From Sphingopyxis sp. H115 (GTDB lineage: Bacteria > Pseudomonadota > Alphaproteobacteria > Sphingomonadales > Sphingomonadaceae), in contig NZ_LNSA01000032.1 of assembly GCF_001468465.1 (NCBI RefSeq), forward strand, positions 1 through 48,584: a stretch of DNA of 48,584 nt. The letters are read 5' to 3'. The position numbers and the translations under genes are program-made. Under the pieces are notes generated by a model. That model searched no databases and had not been told where the DNA came from. It saw only the letters and a program-made list of their open reading frames with translations. Below are positions 44,157 to 48,584 of the stretch, piece after piece; within the stretch, counting starts at the first letter, position 1, and every line of letters starts with the position of its first letter.

Positions 44157-45497
44157 ATGCGCGGCAAACGACTGGCACTGGCGGTGATGATGGCGTGCGC
44201 GGGATCGGTGGCGGTGGCGCCGCTAAGGCTATCCGCGCAGACGGCGACCCCCGAAGTGGTAAAAATCGACAAGGCACGGATCGACGCGGCGCTGAAGGCG
44301 ATGATCGCCGATGGTCGCGCCGCGGGTACGTCGGCGTTGATTTGGCAGGATGGACGCGAGGTCTATTACGGCGCGGCAGGCATGGCGGACCGCGTCGGCG
44401 GGCGGCCGATGGCGCGCGACACGATCGTCCAGATCTATTCCATGACCAAGCCCGTCACCGGCGTCGCGCTGATGCAGCTTTGGGAGCGGGGCAAGTTCGG
44501 GCTCGACGATCCGCTGGCGAAATATCTACCCGAATATGCGAATATGCGTGTCTATGCGGGCAAGGATGCGGAGGGGCAGCCGCATTATGTGGCTGCCGAG
44601 CGCCCAATCAGCGTGCGCGATATCCTGCGGCACACCGCCGGATTCGCCTATGGCGCCGGGCCGACGCCGGCGCACGACGCCTATGTCGCGGCCAACCCGC
44701 TCGCGCTGACGATCCCGCTCGCCGAGGCGAGCAAGCGGCTTGCCGGCGTGCCCCTTCTCTATCAACCGGGGGCGCAGTGGGAATATAGCATCGCCGTCGA
44801 TGTGCAGGCGGCGCTGGTCGAGACATTGTCGGGCGAGCGCTTCGCCGACTATGTTCGCACGCATATTTTCGAACCGCTGGGGATGGCCGACACTGCGTGG
44901 CGCCAGCCCGATGCAAAATTGCCCCGCTTTGCGGCGATGAATATCAAAACCGACGGCAAGCTTGTCCAGCAGGACACCGCCACCGCGCGCAAGCTCAATT
45001 TCGAGGACCATGCGTTGACCCCGGGCGGTTTCGGTCTCGCGTCGACCCTTGATGATTATCAGCGCTTCGCGCGCATGTTGCTGAACGAGGGGGAATTGGG
45101 CGGTGCGCGCATCCTGAAACCCTCGACCGTGCGGCTGATGGCGACCGACCAGCTCGATCCCGCGATACAGGACCGCGCCTGACTGCCTGGCAAGGGGGCT
45201 GTCGGCTTCGGTTTCGACTTCGCCGTGCGCAAATCGCCGCCGCAGACCCCGCAAGAAAATCGCGGCGCGGTTGGCGAATTTTTCTGGGACGGTGCCGCCT
45301 CGACCCTGTTCTGGGTCGATCCCGCCAATCGGCTGACCGCAGTCTTTTTCGTCCAGACGATGCCTTATGACGGCACGCTCCACCGCGATTTCCGTGCGGC
45401 GGTGTATGGCCCGGGGTACAAGGGGCCGCCCGGAGATTCAATTCGTACGCTGATGCCCTTGCGCACAGGGGTTTCTCCTTTAACAATTGAGCGATGA
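44157..45497 (+). pseudogene. Class C serine hydrolase (EstB-like) broken by an in-frame TGA
   Basis: Signal peptide MRGKRLALAVMMACAGSVAVAPLRLSAQ from the ATG at 44157 (GGGGGAGG upstream). The catalytic Ser-x-x-Lys is in IYSMTKPVTG and a Tyr motif in YSIAVDVQAAL. A TGA at 45180-45182 stops the frame at residue 341, but the same frame continues open to 45497 with family-like sequence: GKGAVGFGFDFAVRK, FFWDGAASTLFWVDP, FVQTMPYDG. The part lost contains the third active-site motif. So a single nonsense change, or a sequencing error, breaks the gene. The downstream gene starts on its final stop (ATGA). Confidence 0.8.
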
Positions 45498-46309
45498 AGC
45501 GAAATTCCATTCGGGTGAAGGCGAGCCTGCTCGCGGCGATGCTGTCGGCCTCGGTCGTTCCCGACGATGCACTGGCTGTCGAAGCAGACCCGCAAGGCGG
45601 CTGGGAAGTCGACTATGGCAAGGCGAGCTGCCGGTTGATCCGCCATCTGGGTGCCGCCGCACCCGGCCACCGCATCGAGATTGAGCGCAATTGGGCCTTC
45701 GACGGCTATCGCTGGGCGCTTTTGGGACCGACTGTCCACACTTTGGGCGCCGCCCGCTCGGTCGATGTGGCGCTTGGGGCGGAGCCTCCTCGGCGTTTCA
45801 AGGCCTGGGGGGAGAATGAGATCCGATGGCATGACGAAGAGGGACGCCTATTCGCTGCGCTGCAGAAGAGCGATCGCATTGGCTTAACCAGTCCGAAGCG
45901 ATTCGAGATCACAGCCAGCCTTCCGAAAACGGTAGAAGCCGTCCGAGCACTGGAGGCGTGCGAAGACGATCTGATGAAGAATTGGGGCGTCGACGCCAGT
46001 CAGTTTCGCGCTCTTCTCACGACGCCGCAACCTGTTGGGCAGTTCGGTCGGTGGGTGACCAACGATGACATCACTCGCGACGACGTTGCCAATCGCCGGG
46101 AAGGCAATGTCACCTTCCTGTTGAGGGTTGATGCGACGGGTAAGGTGACCGGTTGCCGCCCCATCGAGAGTTCTGGTCATGCCATACTCGACACCCGGAC
46201 GTGTGTACTCCTGTTGAAGCGCGCGTCGTTTAAACCCGCGCGCGATGCGGCGGGGCAGAACGTGCCGAGTTTCTATATCAACCGGACCATGTGGCAGCTG
46301 CCGCGCTGA
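45494..46309 (+). CDS. Secreted TonB C-terminal-domain protein, paralog 1
   Basis: 271 residues. Signal peptide (VKASLLAAMLSASVVPDDALA) and no N-terminal TonB anchor or Pro-rich spacer. An N-terminal domain of about 170 residues of unknown type has a Cys-x-Leu-x-Arg motif in YGKASCRLIRHLG and ALLGPTV. A TonB-C-like end follows: GNVTFLLRVDATGKVTGCRPIESSGHAILDTRTCVLLLKRASFKPARDAAG, residues about 208-257. It starts on the broken hydrolase's final stop. A paralog of the same architecture lies at 47436-48260. Base composition looks less GC-rich than in core neighbours. Confidence 0.8.
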   Translation: MKRNSIRVKASLLAAMLSASVVPDDALAVEADPQGGWEVDYGKASCRLIRHLGAAAPGHRIEIERNWAFDGYRWALLGPTVHTLGAARSVDVALGAEPPRRFKAWGENEIRWHDEEGRLFAALQKSDRIGLTSPKRFEITASLPKTVEAVRALEACEDDLMKNWGVDASQFRALLTTPQPVGQFGRWVTNDDITRDDVANRREGNVTFLLRVDATGKVTGCRPIESSGHAILDTRTCVLLLKRASFKPARDAAGQNVPSFYINRTMWQLPR

Positions 46310-46394
46310 CGCGTCATCGTCCTGTCATCGACTTGCGCTTGAGGCTCGGGACTTTGGTGCGCTAGTCTGCGCGAAGCCGTTCAGGAGATTGTCG

Positions 46395-47387
46395 ATGTCC
46401 CAACCCGACAAGCGCGCGCTGCTCGCCGAGGGGCTGGCGCTCGGCGAAGAGGATGCCGCGCTCCACGCGCGGCTGACCGGTGCGGGCGTTTCGGCGGCGG
46501 CGGCGAAATATGAGGTCGACCGGCTCGCGAAGGATCCGATGGTGGCGATGCTGCGGCGGCAGGCGGCGCGCATGGCCAAGCAGGATTGGCTGTTCGCCAA
46601 CCAGCGGCGGCTCGCGCTCGAAGCCGATGGCGGCTTCGCCCTCGATATGCTCAACCAACCCGATCCCGATCATTTCTATCGCCATTATTATGAGGCAAAC
46701 CGGCCGGCAAAGATCGCCGGACTCATCGACCATTGGCCCGCGCTGGCGCGCTGGTCGCTCGACCATTTCGCACGAGTTGCAGGCGACTCGATTGTCGAGG
46801 CGCAGGTCGAGCGGGAACGCGATCCCGATTATGAGCTTGCAAAGGACGACCATCGCCGTCTCGTGCGCTTCGCTGAACTGATCGACTGGCTTCGCAAGGA
46901 CGAGGCAAGCAACGACATTTACCTCACCGCCTATAACAGCGGCACCAACGCCGCGGCGCTCGCCCCCTTGTGGGACGATATGGTGCCGATCGACCTCCTT
47001 GACGGGACGCGGACGCACGACGGCTTTTTCTGGCTGGGCCCCAGAGGCACGCTCACGCCCTGGCATCATGATCTCACCAACAACCTGCTCGTGCAGGTGG
47101 TCGGGCGAAAGCGGGTGCGGATGGCGCCGCCATGGGCGTTCGCGCGGATGAAGAACAGTCGCCATTGTTTCTCCGATTGGGGCAATGAAGCGCTGCCCGC
47201 CGGCGAGGGCGACGCCGCGATGCCGCCGGTCCTCGAAACGGTCATCGGCCCCGGCGAGGCGATTTTCTTGCCTGTCGGCTGGTGGCATCAGGTCGAAGCG
47301 CTCGACCTGTCGGCCAGCGTGAGTTTCACCAGCTTTCGCCGGCCCAATGCGCATGTCGAGGATTATGTGTCTTATGGGGTGATATAA
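46395..47387 (+). CDS. Cupin_8/JmjC-like 2OG-Fe(II) domain protein
   Basis: 330 residues from the ATG at 46395, preceded by CAGGAGATTG. The N-terminal 100 residues are helical (LLAEGLALGEEDAALHARLTGAGVSAAAAKYEVDRLAKDPM). The Cupin_8 domain follows: YEANRPAKIAGLIDHWPAL, the iron site HHD in LTPWHHDLTNNLLVQVVGRKRV, and the distal His in GEAIFLPVGWWHQVEALDLSASVSF. Such proteins are hydroxylases of unknown targets; in sphingomonads they often sit near TonB-receptor loci. It lies between the two TonB-C paralogs. Confidence 0.88.
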   Translation: MSQPDKRALLAEGLALGEEDAALHARLTGAGVSAAAAKYEVDRLAKDPMVAMLRRQAARMAKQDWLFANQRRLALEADGGFALDMLNQPDPDHFYRHYYEANRPAKIAGLIDHWPALARWSLDHFARVAGDSIVEAQVERERDPDYELAKDDHRRLVRFAELIDWLRKDEASNDIYLTAYNSGTNAAALAPLWDDMVPIDLLDGTRTHDGFFWLGPRGTLTPWHHDLTNNLLVQVVGRKRVRMAPPWAFARMKNSRHCFSDWGNEALPAGEGDAAMPPVLETVIGPGEAIFLPVGWWHQVEALDLSASVSFTSFRRPNAHVEDYVSYGVI

Positions 47388-47435
47388 TGGCCCTAATCCG
47401 AGAGCGGCCAGACCGACATCGTCTCAGATCTCGTA

Positions 47436-48260
47436 TCAGGGAATAGCCCAGCGAACCCGGTTGGAGTAATAGCTGACGGTCGGCTGCCCATTCGCGCCGA
47501 GCGCGGGCTTGAACTGGGCCCGCTGCTTCAAGAGCAGGCAGGTTCGTTTGTCGAGCATGTCGAAGCCCGACGATGAGGTAATCTGGCAGTCGCTGACCGA
47601 TCCGTCCGGCGCCACCGTCATGCGAAATCCGACGATACCTTCCATGCGCTCTCGCCTTGCCGTCGGAGGATAGTCAGCGTCGGTCGCCCAATAGCCAGGA
47701 TTATTGGCGGGTACGGGTGGCCGTGTCTGCTCGCGATAAGCTCCGGCCTCGATGCCTTGGATAGAAGCAACCTCGTCCTGACAGTTTCGAAGCGCGTTCA
47801 GTGCTTTTTCGGCGCCAGGTATCGGCAATGTGACGGTGAAGCCATCGGCGGCATCGAGGCGAAGCGGCTGATCGCTTGGCATCGGTCCTTCGAGGCGATC
47901 GTCGAGATTCCAGCGTAGCAGATGGTCCTGTGATCCGGCTGCAGTTCCGGTATTCACATCAATTTTCAGCGGCAGGGTGTGACCGGGCAGCAGCAGGTTG
48001 GCGGCGCCTTCTGTAAGCTGCGCGGGCACGGCGGGTCCCGCGAGAATCATGTCGAAATGTACGGAAAAGATATCAGGCTTGATCTGTAGGACCATGTATC
48101 GGTCGCCTGACTGGAATCGGCGAAGCAAGGTGCATTGCTCGCGCTGCTGGTTAAGTTGCCACGATCCATGGGGTTCCCACGTCGCTGGCGCAGCCAGACC
48201 TTCGGCGGGTAGAACGATGGCGCTGATCGCAAGGCAATTGCAGGGAATGCGCATCATCAA
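47436..48260 (-). CDS. Secreted TonB C-terminal-domain protein, paralog 2
   Basis: 274 residues. Signal peptide MMMRIPCNCLAISAIVLPAEGLAAP, then the same architecture as the gene at 45494-46309: SWQLNQQREQCTLLRRF (Cys motif), ILAGPAV, and a TonB-C end (GIVGFRMTVAPDGSVSDCQITSSSGFDMLDKRTCLLLKQRAQFKPALGANG.., then SYYSNRVRWAIP). The two share the FKPA..G..PS/VS-Y-x-NR-xW ending. It is convergent with the Cupin_8 gene, and the base composition is visibly lower in GC than its surroundings. Role unknown. Confidence 0.8.
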   Translation of the reverse strand: MMMRIPCNCLAISAIVLPAEGLAAPATWEPHGSWQLNQQREQCTLLRRFQSGDRYMVLQIKPDIFSVHFDMILAGPAVPAQLTEGAANLLLPGHTLPLKIDVNTGTAAGSQDHLLRWNLDDRLEGPMPSDQPLRLDAADGFTVTLPIPGAEKALNALRNCQDEVASIQGIEAGAYREQTRPPVPANNPGYWATDADYPPTARRERMEGIVGFRMTVAPDGSVSDCQITSSSGFDMLDKRTCLLLKQRAQFKPALGANGQPTVSYYSNRVRWAIP

Positions 48261-48353
48261 CCAACGCTACCAATCCCTTGGGGAAGGAGCAAGAAATACC
48301 CTTTCTTATCAAATCCTCCTTGCAGGGCGTAAAAATACTTACATCATTAAGTA

Positions 48354-48584
48354 ATGACCGATCTTTCTGAAACGCTGTCCGCCTTCATGACCCGCGTTGC
48401 CGGCCCCGGTTCTTTGTCGAACCTGGTTCGTTTGTCTGGCGGTGCGAACATGGAGAGCTGGTCGTTCGACTGGGGCCTGGGGGGTGAGGGTGCTGGTGGT
48501 GCGGTTGCGGGTTATGTTCTGCGGCGCGCGCCGTCGGCGGCTTATATGGCGGATCGACCGTTCGGCCATGGCGACGAGGCGGCG
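48354..48584 (+). CDS. APH family phosphotransferase, partial (cut by window end)
   Basis: 77 codons are visible, open to the last base. MTDLSETLSAFMTRVAGPGSLSNLVRLSGGANMESWSFDW followed by GYVLRRAPS matches the N-terminus of aminoglycoside-phosphotransferase-fold kinases of the acyl-CoA-dehydrogenase-associated type (RLSGGAN..SW.. is the nucleotide-binding strand-loop). There is no clear ribosome-binding site before the ATG at 48354; the Met at 48387 is another possible start. The upstream 93 bp, divergent with the TonB-C gene, are AT-rich. Confidence 0.7.
   Translation, partial: MTDLSETLSAFMTRVAGPGSLSNLVRLSGGANMESWSFDWGLGGEGAGGAVAGYVLRRAPSAAYMADRPFGHGDEAA

Noticed and set aside
45180..45182. 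TGA as selenocysteine in the serine hydrolase
   Set aside because: The position is not an active-site residue in this family and no SECIS-like hairpin follows it directly.

Overview
The window is high-GC alphaproteobacterial chromosome, most likely Sphingomonadaceae and Sphingopyxis-like (inference). The pointers are a crtY-crtI-crtB carotenoid operon, glnB-glnA, a solitary sucC beside etfBA, free-standing secreted TonB-domain proteins, a Cupin_8/JmjC protein, and GC-rich intergenic repeats of the kind common in sphingomonads. Most of it is core metabolism plus small accessory modules. I found no prophage, insertion sequence, CRISPR array, rRNA or tRNA gene.

Left part (1-16.1 kb, mostly minus strand): aldehyde dehydrogenase; a CPG2-like M20 peptidase; a lipoprotein sugar dehydrogenase of the PQQ-dependent GSDH type; a small lipoprotein; glnA and glnB behind a probable sigma-54 promoter with an upstream dyad; a lipoprotein quinohemoprotein alcohol dehydrogenase behind a perfect 18-bp palindrome; methionine aminopeptidase; clpA without an adjacent clpS; a secreted M28 peptidase; and, divergently, a 2OG-Fe(II) oxygenase.

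Middle (16.1-31 kb): ohr; a DUF2141 protein and a fatty-acid-hydroxylase-family membrane enzyme divergent from a tightly overlapping operon crtY-crtI-LOG-crtB-pnuC-NR kinase; a small membrane protein; a DUF481 outer-membrane protein with a tandem duplication; a VOC protein and a Tat-exported M20-family protein that lacks several metal ligands; a hicAB toxin-antitoxin pair with a dyad over its start; class I fumarase; a membrane protein; and merC-zur with a Zur-box-like dyad.

Right part (31-48.6 kb, mostly plus strand): fadD (minus); a secreted hypothetical; a pabB-pabC fusion; an aspartate-type aminotransferase; a 35-codon membrane peptide translationally linked to an exported MsrA; a class A beta-lactamase-like lipoprotein with a small lipoprotein; sucC; etfB-etfA behind a near-perfect 22-bp dyad; a DUF389 membrane protein; a class C serine hydrolase broken by an in-frame TGA; two paralogous secreted TonB-C-domain proteins flanking a Cupin_8 protein; and the start of an APH-family phosphotransferase cut by the window end.

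The most notable structure outside genes is a dispersed multi-hairpin repeat with three copies (42-168, 31092-31200, 40761-40940). Its central stem differs in sequence between copies, yet all six base pairs are kept by paired changes.
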